Below, in pieces: positions 62,780 to 64,000 of a stretch of 64,000 nucleotides of DNA. The notes beneath the pieces are model-generated. The model saw nothing but the letters and a program-made list of their open reading frames with translations, was not told the origin of the DNA and searched no databases. Position numbers and translations under genes: made by a program. The stretch is from Piezodorus guildinii. Taxonomy: Eukaryota > Arthropoda > Insecta > Hemiptera > Pentatomidae. The DNA lies in contig CM041294.1 of assembly GCA_023052935.1 (NCBI GenBank), forward strand, positions 100,075,616 to 100,139,615, given 5' to 3'. The number at the start of each line of letters is the position of its first letter. The stretch's first letter is position 1.

Positions 62780-64000
62780 ATCTATGAATCATTTATTAAC
62801 CAACGAAAACATTTGTTTTATAAACTGCTTGGCAGGCAATCTTCAATTTTGTTGGATAGTTAATTATTAAAATCATCACGTAGGTCAATCAAAGGAACTT
62901 TTTTAAACTATATTCCAACCATTATTGGTTAATGAAGAAAAAATGATTGATTTTAATTGTTTTACAATGACATAAAAATGAACACCAATATTACCGAACT
63001 GAAACACAAGCAATACAAATTTATAATTTTCTTGAACACAGTGATAAGCAAAAGTTATGATAATGAAGTCCAATAAGTCAGGCTCAAACGGTTTGTTGTA
63101 GATAGGAATTCATAAGTGGTCAGTTCCTTTCTATGACGTCACTCGAAGGTTGGAAACTTACGATTGGAAGAAAAAAGTTTGGTTTGACAGAAAATCTAAC
63201 CGTGAACTTTCAAAGTTATTATGAGATATGGAAAGGTTAAATAATAATATAGTAATTATATATTGTCAGTATAGTTATCTATGCATTGAAACGCAGTTTT
63301 GGGGTGATTAAGGGAGGTAAAAATAAAAAAATAAATAACTAAGATAAGTAGAATCCAAATAACAAGTAAAAATCCACCAAAACCATTGTTTATTTAATTT
63401 TAATTATTTATATACCGTAAGGTTAAGGTCTTTTTCAAATGATTTGTGAATATGTTATCATGAGAAATCATTATCGATTAATCAATACCAGAAATAAGCC
63501 ACCTTTCGGGATGATAACTTTTTTCATAGAATAAGACTTTGTTCGGTAGCTACAAGAGGGTACTGAAGAAGGTAAAGGGAGATATATGACTGAATTTTCC
63601 GTATAAGAAAACTCCATAAGGTTTCAATACACGAGAATTATAAACTCAAATCTCCCTTGATTCATTAAAAAAAAAAGTAATCACCATATTTAAACAATTT
63701 TTATTGAGAGATGTTACAATCTGTCCTGATTTAGACATTAATAATAGTGATCAAATACAAAATTCATACTACATCCATACAATATTTACACAGCAATAAA
63801 ATACAAATAATCAAATCGGACAATATTTAAAATAAGAAACATTTACACAATTTACTTATGATTTGACAAGTGAAAATAATAGCAGTATAAATAACAATGA
63901 ATATTAAAATATTGCAAATCCCTAATTAGATTATTATAATCTATTTCGACAATTTAATATGGTGGAATACAAAATTTAGTGGCCAAGATACCCGATTCAT
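62780..64000. other. Window end: unassigned DNA with a CRE site and possible 3' end of a gene
   Basis: A perfect CRE palindrome TGACGTCA lies at 63134-63141 in a somewhat GC-richer block. TTTATT at 63700-63705 would be AATAAA on the minus strand, so a minus-strand gene may enter from the right. Neither is confirmed by coding sequence. Confidence 0.25.

Overview
This is a stretch of AT-rich nuclear DNA from an animal, most likely an insect and probably a hemipteran. The reasons are genes split by GT-AG introns, insect-type carboxylesterase and CDK4/6 proteins, jockey, RTE, mariner and Tc1 element remains, and tRNA-derived SINEs. The species cannot be told from the sequence alone. About 90% of the window is intron, intergenic DNA or transposable-element debris. 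Nothing bacterial, no CRISPR array and no rRNA was seen.

Five conserved genes are visible. (1) A secreted carboxylesterase on the minus strand (4601-16593) has nine recognisable exons; the last exon was not found, and exon 3 carries a 1-base deletion. (2) CHMP6/VPS20 (ESCRT-III) on the minus strand (18858-26308) has six intact exons. (3) A homologue of human C3orf33 with an SNase/OB-like core lies on the plus strand in one exon (29018-29713). (4) A CDK4/6-type cyclin-dependent kinase on the minus strand (34780-39071) has seven exons, with a 1-base insertion in exon 3 and a 1-base deletion in exon 4. (5) A GPI ethanolamine phosphate transferase of the PIGO type lies on the plus strand in one exon (47865-50954). 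These are unrelated housekeeping or detoxification genes and nothing suggests they act as a unit. CHMP6 and C3orf33 are divergent neighbours, with a mariner element sitting between them.

Region by region: 1-4600 holds jockey and other LINE debris and a long interspersed repeat. 4600-16600 is the esterase with repeat-filled introns. 16600-26400 is CHMP6; its introns hold RTE pieces, a deleted mariner and a 937-bp near-perfect palindrome with an 8-bp target duplication. 26400-34700 holds a mariner, C3orf33, a SINE and a repeat copy. 34700-40700 is the kinase and a SINE-like unit. 41200-45700 is a nested mosaic: a jockey element with a 14-bp target duplication sits inside one arm of a long inverted repeat that brackets a decayed ORF. 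46600-51000 has a SINE and PIGO. 51000-56000 is AT-rich with a Tc1 remnant. 56000-62700 is a cluster of copies of one interspersed repeat family. 62700-64000 is mostly unexplained.

The most interesting non-genic structures are the palindrome inside CHMP6; five copies of a hammerhead-ribozyme-like motif, two of which sit in an element with matching inverted ends; an interspersed family with Helentron-like architecture; and a decayed ORF flanked by long inverted repeats. The 1-base indels in otherwise well-preserved exons suggest residual sequencing error as much as gene death.
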